NCBI GenBank assembly: GCA_001599755.1
Contig: BCHX01000003.1
Coordinates: 4,983,782 to 5,047,781 of the forward strand
Direction: 5' to 3'
Source of the DNA: Gliomastix tumulicola
Lineage: Eukaryota; Ascomycota; Sordariomycetes; Hypocreales; Bionectriaceae
DNA: 64,000 bases
Shown here in pieces: positions 33,045 through 43,637 of this stretch. Below the pieces are notes generated by a model that was given only the letters and a program-made list of their open reading frames with translations, did not search any database and was not told the origin of the DNA. The translations under genes and the position numbers were made by a program. Positions within the stretch are counted from its first letter, which is position 1. The number at the start of each line of letters is the position of its first letter.

Positions 33045-33808
33045 GGTCTCGAGGCTGTCTTACACAGGAGAGCCGCAAGATGCCTTCAGTCGCACGATGG
33101 ATGCGACGACTGCCAGCAGCAGCAGCAGTCAGGGGAGGCAGTCGTCCCCAGCACTGTTAGTATACACCGCCCAGGATGTACATACCTCGCTTCATCACGC
33201 TCAGCCTGGAGAGCTTGGAGAGCTACACGGGACTCGGCACACTGTTCACGTCCCCTCCTGGTGGATTTTACTCCATCCCATCGGCAATCATTACCATCCT
33301 GGTACTGAACAGGGGGCTTTTGTCATGGAGGGTCAAGAGCGGGGGAGTCCAGGAGTCTTGATATTGGATGAGGGGAAGCGATGTCTGGGGGTGGATTCGC
33401 TGGTGAATTGTCTCCCTCATCCCGAGGCCATCTCGTCATCGTGCTATATACCCATGCAAGTCGCGCCGTTGGCAGATTGGGACGGGCGACGTGCTTGCTA
33501 TCTTTGGATAGAAGGCTTTGGCCTTGTGACCACCACGTCGAGGGCATCGCGATCGAGGATTCCTGTCAGCACTTCCCCGCGAAGTGAGCCTCGGCGATCT
33601 GTGCTGCTGCGGGTGGTGGTGGAGGCTGTGGCCGAGGAAAGCTCCCGACGATCGCACCACGAGGGGCCTTGACCTGACTGTGGTTTGGGGCGATGCTTGT
33701 GTGGCAGCAGAGCCAGTCACCACAGCTGCTTGCCTTGTCTTATGGAACTAAATCGTATGCGCAACTTGGGATTTCTACCGACTACGGCTCGTCCCAAACA
33801 GCTGGCAC
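33045..33808. other. 0.76 kb intergenic region, DUF3712 promoter side
   Basis: Contains a short CAG-rich tract near 33109-33129 just upstream of the DUF3712 ATG. No gene is supported. Confidence 0.5.
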
Positions 33809-35055
33809 TCAACCTCCCAGCCCGTCAGCAGCAGCCCCCGTCCGATGATAGTGCGTCCTGGCCCTGACATACGGATCCAGCCTCCAGTAACACGCCTGTA
33901 GCTCCCTCACCAGCACCTCCCGCTCGTCCGCCTTCCGAGCATCGCCGCCGCCGCCGCCTGCCACCCACGCACGCGTGAGCTCCTCGAACCGCGCGATCAA
34001 CTCCCACCGCTGGCTCTGCAGCTCGGCGCGCTTCTCGTCCATGCGCAGCCTGTCGTTCTCGCCCGCGACCGGCTCGGCATACTCGTACTTGATCGCGTTC
34101 TTGCCCCCGTACTCCGTGGGGAGCTTATCCTCAGCAATGTAGCGTGACAGGCCGGACTTGCCGTTGGTGAAGGCCACCTTGGACGCGACGTTGGGGTCTA
34201 GCCAGCGCTTGACGATGCTCCAAATACCTAAGGGGACAGGTTAGCAGAGAGTCCAAAGAGTGAGAAACATAAGTTCGTATCAACGAACGCACCCCAGAAC
34301 ACAAACGGCGCGTTGTAGACGAGCACAAGGCCCAGCGTCTCCGGATACCGCGCCTCAAACACCTGCACGATGAACTTGACCGCGTGAAAGTCCATGTTCC
34401 CCAGCCCGAACCCCGTCAGGTCGAACACCAGACACGCCTGGTCCTGCGGCGGCGGCCTGGCAACCAGCCGCAGGCTCTCGATGCTGTGCAGGATGTACCG
34501 CTCCATGGCCTCGGCGGACTGCTTGGACGGATCGTGCAGCCGGACCCGGACCACGTAGACCAGGCGGCCCTGTCTGTCCGTGCCGCTGCTCACGTAGCTC
34601 TTGCCCAGGCGCCACTGCGCGATGAACTCCCTGTCGAGGGCGGACGGCGGCTGCTCGGGCCGGAGGATGACGTCCTCGCCGTCGAAGATGACGGTCTCGT
34701 GGAGCTTGATCTCGTCGCGCCAGCGGGCGGCCGCGACGAGCATCTCGACGGCCGCGTCGGTGTCCCATTTGCGCGCGCGGAGGAAGCGTAGGGCGAGGGC
34801 GTCCGGGTGGTCGCCGAGGATGAACTGCCAGAGACTGTCCCTGAAGGCGGCGTGCTCGGACTTGACGGGGGTGGCGTTGCCGTTCGTGTGTCCGTTCGTC
34901 TGCGAGGGGGCCGTCTTGCTTCTATCTGCGGCGGGCGTATCTGCACCGCAGAGACGGAGGAGCTGAGCCCATGTCTGGCGTAGTTTGGCATCTTCGTCGG
35001 GCGTCAGATTGCCCAGGGTGCCGACTGCGGGATGACTGAGGGTCGTCTTCGCCAT
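33809..35055 (-). CDS. CRAL-TRIO domain (SEC14-like) lipid-transfer protein
   Basis: Predicted cytosolic phosphatidylinositol/phosphatidylcholine exchange protein that supports phosphoinositide synthesis. Two exons, 35055-34293 and 34227-33809, give 393 aa. An N-terminal CRAL-TRIO-N helical region includes ALALRFLRARKWDTDAAVEML. The lipid-binding domain follows with VFDLTGFGLGNMDFHAVKFIVQVFEARYPETLG and the junction FVFWGIWSIVKRWLDP, which spans the 65-bp intron and matches the Sec14 signature. A C-terminal tail of about 100 residues is charged and Gly-rich. The start at 35055 (MAKTTLSHP) is the first ATG; an in-frame codon at 35079 is GTG. Conceptually linked to the phospholipase C at 1.3 kb through phosphoinositides, though they are far apart. 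Confidence 0.92.
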
Positions 35056-35509
35056 GGCGTGTGCTGGTCCTGATACCACGTTAGATCTCGTAATGATACT
35101 ACTGCTAAGATATCGGCAGATGTGCAGGAACAGAGGCAGAGTCAGGACACGGCGACGGCACCAGAGTTTCTATCACCATAGCAACGGCGGCGCTCGAGAT
35201 TGAAGCCAGATTACACCTCAAGAACCGAGGCTGGCCAACCCCCTCCTTTACCTCTGGACGAGTTGTATACTCTTCTTTGATCTCCCATCCATCACACAGA
35301 TGAGGAGCTGGTGCGGGGAAGCGGCCGAGGCAATGGTATATTGACATGGTACATCGATCGATCTATGGTGGTCGAGCTGATGGATGTTCCCCGAACTAGA
35401 CGACAAGTATCCCCCAACAAATGCAGTCAGCAGAGAAACGACGAAAAGAGACATAACTTCAAGCGAACTACACCGCTCCACACCAGGCCTAGTCCCAGGC
35501 TCTCCCACC
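35056..35509. other. 0.45 kb intergenic region upstream of the SEC14-like gene
   Basis: Promoter region of the SEC14-like gene and 3' flank of the dehydrogenase gene. Nothing else is seen. Confidence 0.55.
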
Positions 35510-36574
35510 TCATGCAAGTGTCCTCGCCATGGAATCCCTCACGAGCTCCTGCATCCACAGCGGCCAGCCTCGGATCCCCGAAACGACAGAAGGAACACCG
35601 AGAATCAGCTGCCCGCCCCTCCCGCCCCCGATGCGTCGCACAATCTCGCCAGCTACCCGTCCACTCGTCAGCAGAGGCACACCCGCACCCGCCAGACGGT
35701 GGTTCACACCGGCGATGAGCGGCGTCTGGACGTAGCTCGGGTGCACGACGGTCGTCAGGACGCCGGGCGCCTTGTGGTGATGTCGAATCTCGGTCGTGAG
35801 GGCCTCGTGGAAGGCGAGGGCGCCGGCTTTGGTCGCTGAGTAGTCGGCCGCGCCGGGGAGGGCGAGGAAGGAGGCCACGCTGGCGATGGTGATGATGTGG
35901 CCCTTGTTCGTCTCGATCATGTTGGGGAGGAACTCCTGCGTCGTGAACCAGTGCGACATGAGGTTGACGCCGATGATCCTGCGGAGGAAGGCCTCGGAGG
36001 CGGAGAGGATCGTGCCGGGGCTCGTGACACCGGCGTTGTTGATGAGGATGGTCGGGTGGCCGATGGTGCTGCGGATGACGCTCGCGCTGGCGGCGATGGA
36101 CGCCTTGCTCGTGATGTCGCACTCGTAGAAGTCGACGCGCGGGTGCGATCGGACGGCCTTGTCGAGCGGCGGCTGGACATCGAGGATGGCGACGCGTGCG
36201 CCCAGATCAGCCAGCTGTGCCACGGTCTCCTGGCCGATGCCACTGGACCCTCCCGTAACCACCGCAATCTCCTCCGACCAGTCCCAGCGCCTGCCCGTCG
36301 TGAACCGCCAGCTGCGCGCGGCGAGCGTGTTGACACCCCAGTTCACCCAGCGGACGACACCGACGCCTAGCAAGGCACGCAACACAACCTTTGCAGACGC
36401 GAGGACCCCGTCGCCGATTGGCCTCGCCAGCAGCCCGGACAGAGCATCGCGGACGGCAGCGGGAGCAAGTGTAACCGTCAGAAGCAGCGGGCCGGAGACG
36501 AGCGGCGAGAGCGGCAGCACGACGAGCCGTTGGACCGCCTTGGAGATCGGGCTGTCGAAGAGAAGGGACGCCAT
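35510..36574 (-). CDS. short-chain dehydrogenase/reductase (RDH/DHRS-like, membrane-associated)
   Basis: Predicted NAD(P)-dependent oxidoreductase of the classical SDR fold, similar in layout to retinol-dehydrogenase or 17-beta-hydroxysteroid-type enzymes of lipid droplets or ER. The single exon gives 354 aa from the ATG at 36574 (MASLLFD). About 90 hydrophobic N-terminal residues with one or two membrane segments precede the cofactor motif AVVTGGSSGIG. Then come ILINNAG, the catalytic Ser in IASVASFLALPG and the YSATK motif. All catalytic residues are present. The frame is open upstream across a GATCCT repeat that would encode Ile-Arg dipeptides, but no ATG precedes it, so it is taken as 5' leader. 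A TATA-like TATATAAT lies about 165 nt upstream. Substrate unknown. Confidence 0.9.
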   Translation of the reverse strand: MASLLFDSPISKAVQRLVVLPLSPLVSGPLLLTVTLAPAAVRDALSGLLARPIGDGVLASAKVVLRALLGVGVVRWVNWGVNTLAARSWRFTTGRRWDWSEEIAVVTGGSSGIGQETVAQLADLGARVAILDVQPPLDKAVRSHPRVDFYECDITSKASIAASASVIRSTIGHPTILINNAGVTSPGTILSASEAFLRRIIGVNLMSHWFTTQEFLPNMIETNKGHIITIASVASFLALPGAADYSATKAGALAFHEALTTEIRHHHKAPGVLTTVVHPSYVQTPLIAGVNHRLAGAGVPLLTSGRVAGEIVRRIGGGRGGQLILGVPSVVSGIRGWPLWMQELVRDSMARTLA

Positions 36575-36613
36575 GATCCTGATCCTGATCCTGATCCTGA
36601 TCCTGATCCTGAT
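36575..36613. repeat. (GATCCT)6 hexanucleotide repeat directly upstream of the SDR start codon
   Basis: Six full GATCCT units plus a partial unit, touching the ATG of the dehydrogenase gene (on the minus strand). The unit is divisible by three, so copy-number change would keep any upstream frame open. Confidence 0.95.
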
Positions 36614-36737
36614 TCCCGTTGCCGATGTCTCGGGAAGGCAAAACTTTGTGCGGGGGGCAGAGAGAGAGGCGAGAATGTGTGTGTGCCTGAGGGCCAGTGT
36701 CACCTCATCTCAGACCGCTTGTGCTTCCCACGGAGAG

Positions 36738-36745
36738 ATTATATA
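36738..36745 (-). promoter_or_regulatory. TATA-like element of the SDR gene
   Basis: TATATAAT on the minus strand, about 165 nt upstream of the dehydrogenase ATG. Confidence 0.5.
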
Positions 36746-37543
36746 CCCGACGGTGCGTTACACACCCCCCATCGCAACGGGCTGCCAATCGAAAGGGCTT
36801 TCAGCCAGAACATGGCTGTGGCTGCGGCGGGAGGGTGTGCCAAGGGAAAGAAGAGGCGAGGTGAGGGAGGTCAGACGCCCCGGTCAGACGCAATGGGGGA
36901 GAACCGACGCCGCAGCGTAGGACCGATAGGGCAGCCATTCGAGTGTCGTCGTTGGCGGGAGGGCTTTGACGATGCGTGATGGAGGAGTCGGAATCTGCTC
37001 CTGGCGATGTTGCGAGGAAGTTGACAGCTGAAGCCCCCTGAATGCCCCACTGGACAGAGCAGTAAGGCCCTAAACGGCTAGAACAGTGCACTTTACAGAG
37101 CTGAGGCCCCTGAAATGTTCCTCCACAGGCCAGCTGGGCCTCCTCCAGCTTATCATTCGCGTCCCGTCCCATCTCTTTCCAGTCTCCAAGATGCGTAGCG
37201 AGTCTATGGATATACTGATATATGAACCTATGCTCCTTCGAGGTGAAGCAGATGCGTCAGTCGTCTGTAGTGTCCCGCTTCTCTGTCGCAGTCGAGAACG
37301 GCCAAGGTCACCATGATAAGCATGGAACTCGCTGGCCTGTCATACAGCGGTGTGTTGGCATCAGCTTGAGGTGAAAGCACCAAACGGTTCAATCATCATT
37401 CAATCCAAACTCCTGTCTATGAGCCTTGCCCTTTCCTCCATCTATATCTATGTCTATACCCGCTTTTGCTAATATCACTGCACCAAATCTCATTCATCAT
37501 TATCGCGCCCTCCCCGTCACCCTCCCCGTCACTGTCGTCAAGA
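36746..37543. other. 0.8 kb intergenic region
   Basis: Upstream of the dehydrogenase and downstream of the carboxylesterase. Short frames only; no gene is called. Confidence 0.5.
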
Positions 37544-39379
37544 CTACTGCGACATCCTGTACAGGGCATGGATCGCAGAGTGCGCGACGCACAGCGTGTC
37601 GTAGCGCCGCCCCTTCGTCAGGTTCGGCCCGGGTCTGTTCATGTATCCCAGGCGGACCAGTGTATCCCTCTCGGGATGATAGCGAGGCCATCCTTCGCCA
37701 TAGGACAAGAGGCCGCTTGCAGGATCCTTCGCGAACGCAGCAAAAGCGCCGCGCATGTACGAGCCCACACGGTCCTCCTCGGGCGTGTTGGGGATCGCTT
37801 CCTCGGGCGCCGTGTCGAACAGAACCGGGACCTGCAGGCTGATTAGACCCAAGGGGAATACGCAAAGTGCAAACTCGTACTCACATCAGAGCCATGCCAG
37901 GAGCCACTGGGTGGTGACGTCGTCGCCTCGAGGTTGGGAAACTCCCCAAAGTACCGATATCGCCACGTCGGGTGTCCCTCCATGAGCGCCTTGTTGACTC
38001 TCTCGGCCGTTGGGCAGTTGATGACGATGTGACCTAACGCCCGGATCATGAACTTGGGCGCGTTCGGCCAGACGGGGAGATGGATGCCGCCCTCGAAGTT
38101 TGCGACGCCGAGAAGATAGCTCCCCTTTGCCGACGTCATGTTGCCGTGGTCAGCATACACGAGGACCCCGTCATCGTACGGCTCGAAACCGCCCTGGATA
38201 TTGTCCATGGCCATGCCGTCGACGATGTCCTGCGCAGGCTTCTCCATCATGCACTCCAGCACCGCCGCTCGCCTAAGACGCTCATCTTCGACAGAGCTCG
38301 CGCATCCGATGTTGTTCGCCAGCGTGAGCCATGTCTTCTCGCCCTTTTCCGGCGTCACCGGTCCGTTGTACCCGTCCGACGCTCCGCTGAGCATGATGAA
38401 AGAAGAGGCAATCGGGTCATCGGCGAAGGCGTAGGTGTAGTGGTCGATCATGCCCGCCCCGGCAGACTGGCCCATCATGGTGATGCGCTTGACGTCGCCT
38501 CCGAACGCAGCGACGTTGTCGCGGACCCATTGCATGGCCAGGCGAACATCTCTCAGTCCGTGGTTGTTCGGTGCGTCGGGATTTCCGGGGAATCCAAAGA
38601 CGTTCAGGCGGTAGCTGTTTGCCAGCTCATTAGCAGCTACTCCTCGTGTATGTGTGTGTGCGCACCATTCCGGCCATACGCACTTGAAGCTCACGACGAC
38701 GACATCATCCTGATCCGCAATGTGCTTGCCGTTGTAGATGGGAAACTTGGAACTCCCCGTCCTGAAGCTCCCGCCGTGAATCCAGACGATGACCGCCTTT
38801 GACTGCTCGCCCTCCTGTCGCTTCGTCCACACGTTCAACGTGAGGCAATCCTCGCTCATCGGCCCAACGACGTGCTCGTCCCCCATGCGGAAGGCCTTGA
38901 AGATGGGCTCCGCGGACTCGGGGACGCCTCGCTTCTCCTTGCTCTCCTCATCCATCGACGCCCACGGCAGCTGCCAGCAAGCCTTCCCCTGCACCAGTTT
39001 GTTTTACCATCAGACGTGGGGGGCCAAACACACGAGCGAACGAACAGTGACCACTCACAAAGCTCTTTGCCTCGATGACACGGTCCGATTGGTAGGCTTC
39101 CGGGGGCTGGAACCGCAGGTCCTCGATCGGGGGCTTCGCGTAGGGAATGCCGAGATATTCAGACACGGCCGGAGCGGCGCCAGGACCTGCCGACTGGCCG
39201 TCTACCCAGCCGCTCGTCGTCTGCACCCTCTGCCCGATTTCCCAGCTGCCATGTCCGTCTCCATGGCCATGTCCAAGGCCATCATCCCTGGTTATCGGCT
39301 CGTGCGATGCGGTGCCAAGGATCAGTGTTGCAACCACGACTGCGAGACGCGATCCACGGATGGCAGGACGGAGTTTCAT
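37544..39379 (-). CDS. secreted type-B carboxylesterase/lipase
   Basis: Predicted extracellular alpha/beta-hydrolase of the carboxylesterase-B group. Four exons, 39379-39059, 38988-38684, 38614-37885 and 37831-37544, give 547 aa in consistent phase. A signal peptide (about 1-25) is followed by a His/Gly-rich stretch. Landmarks: YLGIPYAKPP, SEDCLTLNVW, oxyanion-hole IHGGSF, VSFNYRLNVFGFP across intron 2, the nucleophile elbow GQSAGAG (Ser at about 259), and WHGSD with the catalytic His just before intron 3. The acid member is probably in the FEGG segment. Intron sizes are 53-70 bp. It sits 0.5 kb from the guanine deaminase and could belong to the adjacent cluster, but nothing direct shows that. 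Substrate unknown. Confidence 0.9.
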
Positions 39380-39894
39380 TGCATGGAGCAGGGTGGCTCA
39401 ATGCAACCTCGGTAAGAGAGGCAGATGGTCGAAGGAGGAAGTGAAAGGCGCTGTAACTGAGTGCAAATTATGAAGGGATGGACAAGATACGAGAGCTGAA
39501 GAAGGACGACAGTCAGTTCAGAAGGAAGAGGAACGATTGAGCGCCCCTCTGACGTCATTGGCGGCGACGACGCTAATTCCTACTTTCCATTTCTCTTCCA
39601 ATTGTGTGACAGCCATTTCCATCTCGCAAACGCGATAACCCGCTGTGAGTCCTAGTGATGCTTTCTTTTGGAACACTCTTCTCCATGGTTCAGCTCCGGG
39701 CGTCATTCTGAATGGCTGGGCAGTCTCAGCTCATGCCCCGTCTAGACCGATCTCACCAAAAAAGTACCTATATAAAACGTACAAATAATAATAATTAAAG
39801 TTAATGAAATATGTTATTTTCTCCCATGTGTTGCCTCTATCATCCATAACCCCCCTGTATTATGTGTCTCAGCACATACCGCCCACCTGGACTG
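39380..39894. other. 0.5 kb intergenic region between esterase promoter and guanine deaminase 3' end
   Basis: Includes a small AT-rich patch (about 39775-39825). No gene is seen. Confidence 0.55.
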
Positions 39895-41265
39895 TTAAGT
39901 CGTAGTAATGGCACCGTGGTCAACGCATAAGCGGCCCTGGACAAAAACCTTCCCGATGTGACGATCATCTGCCAAGAAGATAAGTTTTTGAAATAAATCC
40001 ATGGCATCTTCATCCTGTTTGACTCGTATGGGCCCGCCACCCGCGGAGGGCAGTGCGTCGAACAAGACGGCGTCAAAGTCCTTGCCAACTTCAAAGCTGC
40101 CAACCTTTTCACCTATGCCACAGACTCGAGCGCCCCCAAGAGTAGCCATGTAAAATAGCTCGTGGATCTCCAAACGCGATCGAGGCCCGTGTACTGCAGC
40201 AAGCATTCGGGACACGTCACTGGCTCGCCTCAAGCTTTCCAAGATGCTAGGGCTGTGGCCACCTGAGCAATCACAGCCAAGCCCGACCTTGATGCCCAGA
40301 TCTAGCAAGGATCTGACAGGGCAAGTGCCGCTCATGAGGTTGAGATTGCTGGACGGACAATGAGCCACCCCGGCATCCCGAGAGGCAATCAGCTGTTGCT
40401 CCTCGGCGGTGACGTGAACGCAATGGCCAAGCACTGTGCGGCTCGTCATGACGCCGTTGTCATCTAGAAGATGGGCATAAGACTTTGATTCGGGGAAGAG
40501 CCGCTGAATCTCGGCAATTTCTTCACTATTCTCCGACAGGTGCGACTGCATCGGCAGGTTCTCTGATTGTGCGAGCCCCGATAGCTGTCTCATTCCTTCC
40601 GCCGATATCACCGGGGCGAAGCCGGGCGTGACAATGGGCGACACGAGCGAAAAGTCTGGATCAAAACTGCGGATGTGGGCTATGAGGGACTTGGTGCGTT
40701 CGACGGCGTCCTCTGGTGACTCGTTGCAGTATTCGGGATATCCTGTGCGGTCCATGCAGGGCTGGCCGATGAAACCGCGCTGCCCATATTTGTGGCATTT
40801 GTCGGCGAGCCTCTTGGTCGAGTCCACGTGAATCGTGGCATAGTAGCAGACGGTGGTGGTGCCATTGCGCAGAGTATCCTGGACTACCATGTCGTATACC
40901 CTGTCGGCCTTGTCAACGGCCCCAAAGGTCATTTCTGTTGGCCGTGTGTATTTGTCGATCCATTTGAGCAGTGGCAAATCCATACCGATTCCTCGGTTTT
41001 CCCACTGCGGCGCGTGCGTGTGCGTGTCTATGAGGCCGGGGATGAGAACCTGGGTAGGTACCAGCTCCAAGAAATCCGTCTCCTCTTCCACGAAGCCATG
41101 TCGACGCGCTGCCTCCGATGCACTGCTGCTGTGGTCGTCCACAAAGGATATTCGGCCGTTTTGATCGACTCCAATGGACGTGTTTTTCAGTACGTGGAAA
41201 TTATTGGCAGAGTTGCCTGTGCAGTGGACGATGGTGCCTCCGAAGAGAATGCGAGGTTTCGTCAT
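39895..41265 (-). CDS. guanine deaminase (amidohydrolase superfamily)
   Basis: Predicted to hydrolyse guanine to xanthine and ammonia in the cytosol. The single exon gives 456 aa, the usual length. Metal ligands and pocket motifs appear in order: PGLIDTHTHAPQW, FIGQPCMDR, MQSHLSEN, VLGHCVHVT, AHCPSSNLNLMSG and GLGCDCSGGHS, with the catalytic Asp in the last. The usual guanine-deaminase text at that point is closer to GLGTDVSGG, so two Cys flank the Asp here. It is divergent from, and 391 bp from, the xanthine-dioxygenase-like gene that would consume its product. An atrazine-chlorohydrolase-type amidohydrolase is the main alternative, but the PQW and SHLSEN motifs favour guanine deaminase. Confidence 0.88.
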   Translation of the reverse strand: MTKPRILFGGTIVHCTGNSANNFHVLKNTSIGVDQNGRISFVDDHSSSASEAARRHGFVEEETDFLELVPTQVLIPGLIDTHTHAPQWENRGIGMDLPLLKWIDKYTRPTEMTFGAVDKADRVYDMVVQDTLRNGTTTVCYYATIHVDSTKRLADKCHKYGQRGFIGQPCMDRTGYPEYCNESPEDAVERTKSLIAHIRSFDPDFSLVSPIVTPGFAPVISAEGMRQLSGLAQSENLPMQSHLSENSEEIAEIQRLFPESKSYAHLLDDNGVMTSRTVLGHCVHVTAEEQQLIASRDAGVAHCPSSNLNLMSGTCPVRSLLDLGIKVGLGCDCSGGHSPSILESLRRASDVSRMLAAVHGPRSRLEIHELFYMATLGGARVCGIGEKVGSFEVGKDFDAVLFDALPSAGGGPIRVKQDEDAMDLFQKLIFLADDRHIGKVFVQGRLCVDHGAITTT

Positions 41266-41656
41266 GTTGGTTCACGCGCGTTGTCAGTGCCAACTTTTTT
41301 CTTGGAATAGCTTTCACTGTATGACATTCTGAGTTATGAAGATTGCCGTTTCAGTGATATCTCTGTGATTGATTGTGGGTAAGTACCTATGGGGAAAGGG
41401 GATCGGCCGAGATGGAGAGCTTGCCCGAAGGCGCAGATACCAGCTAAGTACGTAACCTAGACCGAGATACGTAGCTTGGCCGAGAGGAACTTCTGAGCCG
41501 AGATCATGCCCACGCTGGAAGCAGGAAGGAACAAAACAGAGTAGACAAAAGGGTATCTAGATTCATTCTTGTCATGAATCGAATATGCTCGTCTCACCAG
41601 TTGCCCTCAGAGCACTAATCTACCTAAGCCCCTAACGACGAACATCTTAGGTCATT
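41266..41656. promoter_or_regulatory. divergent promoter of guanine deaminase and xanthine-dioxygenase-like genes
   Basis: A 391-bp intergenic region between two head-to-head genes. It contains the palindrome TCGGCCGA (41403-41410) and three further CCGAGA sites within about 100 bp (near 41462, 41479 and 41498). CGG/CCG half-sites are typical targets of Zn2Cys6 factors, and one such gene lies in the cluster. Confidence 0.55.
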
Positions 41657-43097
41657 ATGCCTCATTCTGTTAATGTCAATAACGCCATTGAGGTCCTACC
41701 TCTACCACGATCCGAGCGTAACGACACTCTTCTTGGTGCCGAGGTCAAGCTCAACGGCGCTGATCTAGACTGCCTCTCAGTCGACGATGCGACTACGTTG
41801 GTTGGAGCATTGCACCGACATAGTGTGCTAGTGATACGCAACGCACCAATCGCACACCCAACTACTCTTACCAACCTATGCCGGCTTTTCGACACGGAAG
41901 CAAATGACACTCATAGCGCCGGGACGAAGGTGATTCGCGAGCCAACCAACATTCTGAGTCGGAACCAGGCGGGTCGTCTCACGGAGAACAACGACGTGGT
42001 CGTGATTGGCAATGGGCATTACCCCAACTATGAGGGTGGTGGTGACCTTACACTGAAGCACGTGGTAAGTTGCAAGCAGGACATTTTTGCCGGCATTGTC
42101 TTACATATTGACATTGACATTCTTTTTTTAGAGCCAAGCCCAATTCCACGCCCATCCACTCTCGGACGAGGAGGTTGCAGCTGGGCAGACACGATTCTAC
42201 CGGTGGCACATTGACGCGCCTTTGTATGAGAGGAATCCTGGTAAAGTCACCATTATCAACTGCAAGAAGACTCCAGACACGTTGCCAGACCAGAGTATTC
42301 ACTTCGAAAATGGGAAAGTGAAGCAGATCCCCGCTGGTGGGACGGCATGTATGTTTAATAGGGATTCAGCGGCATTGTGTTTTGGTCAGTCAAGCGAGCT
42401 AACAGATCTCTGGTAGTCGTATCTGGGGCAAGGGCTTTTAGTCTCCTCACTCCAGAGGAGAAGACTTGGGCGATGAACACGAGGGTTCAATATGCACCCA
42501 GGGCGTACAACTGGATTGGAGACTGTAAGGCCACCTCGGACGGCCTCACTATCGACAGCCAAGGAAAAGAGCGTGACCTCGACTCTCTTGAGCCATGGAC
42601 CTGGGACAAAGTCCATAATTATCCGGTACGTCAGAATTTTTCTCAGTTATGATGCTTTTTCTTTTTCTTTTGTCCTTTCAAGGCTAATGAACCGACCGCA
42701 GTTGGTCTGGCGAAACCCTGGGATGCCCGAACGCCCGCATCTGATCGCTCTGGGCTGCTGCGTCTACCGCCTGATCACTACTGACCCCAACACGGGAGCC
42801 GAAACAGTCATCAACGACTTCAAAGAAGCGCGAAATGTCATTCGCAACTTGATGAAGCGAGCGATGAGCCCTGAGTATGTCTATGTGCATCGATATCAGC
42901 CCGGCGACTTGGTCATCTGGCACAACCGTGGTGTTTGGCACTCTGTTACTGGAGAGCTTGGGGATGCTCAGAGGTTAATGTGGCAGGCTGCCCAAGGGAG
43001 TAACTCGAGCCCTGAAAGTGCCAGGTGGGACGAGGTAGATCTGGAAGGACACAGCTGGGCCAAGGACGAGCCTACTGGCGGTCCTGATGCAGTCTGA
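41657..43097 (+). CDS. Fe(II)/2-oxoglutarate dioxygenase, xanthine dioxygenase (XanA)-like
   Basis: TauD-fold enzyme resembling the fungal xanthine hydroxylase XanA, which makes urate from xanthine using 2-oxoglutarate and iron. Four exons, 41657-42064, 42132-42348, 42417-42625 and 42702-43097, give 409 aa. Iron ligands: HxD in FYRWHIDAPLY and the distal His in IWHNRGVWHSV. Other XanA-like blocks are FVSGARAFSLLTPEEKTWA (across intron 2) and LVWRNPGMPERPHL (exon 4). Introns are 67, 68 and 76 bp. It is head to head with guanine deaminase, whose product would be its substrate, which strengthens the call. It has diverged from what I know of XanA, so a different purine or a methylxanthine remains possible. 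Confidence 0.75.
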
Positions 43098-43139
43098 GTC
43101 GATCATCTTTACAGCAGAAGCACAGTCTGAGTAGCAGAT

Positions 43140-43520
43140 ACATTAAAACAGATGACACAGAAGATTTAAATTAGACAGAACGCAAAATGTGGAATGATGA
43201 GTAGGATTTGTCTACTAGTAGTTGGAAGCTGGTTCGGCAAAGACGGGATTTATGTAATGTATACATTAAATCACTCTCTTCTTATGGAAATAGAACCTTA
43301 ATTATAGAAATGCCTTTTAAAATAGTAAAGCAATAAGTGGCTATTATAGTATAAAGATAAATAGCTGCTTTGTAGATTTAAAGTATATATTTTTAGAGAC
43401 TTATTTAAAGGGTACTGTTTTATTTTTAGGAGGCCTACTAACAGCTTATCTTATAATAACACTAAACTTAAAGGAAAAGCATATTCAATAAAGAAATACA
43501 GTAGACCTGGTGGATGAAGT
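43140..43520. other. AT-rich, RIP-like island
   Basis: About 0.38 kb with roughly one quarter GC, against more than half GC in surrounding genes, and with many TpA steps (for example TATTATAGTATAAAG). It looks like a remnant mutated by repeat-induced point mutation. No coding frame survives. It lies between the two convergent enzyme and transporter genes of the cluster. Confidence 0.55.
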
Positions 43521-43637
43521 GCTGAATATTTAATGACGACTTGCACTGTGGAAGAGAAGGACTAATAAGTGTGGGAACTTGCACCTGCATCTGGACTCCT
43601 GTAAGCCAGATACTGCCACAATCCGATGGCAGGCACC

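Noticed and set aside
36575..36703. Upstream extension of the SDR frame with Ile-Arg repeats
   Set aside because: The frame opens with a non-ATG codon and crosses a hexanucleotide repeat; the ATG at 36574 begins a normal SDR N-terminus.
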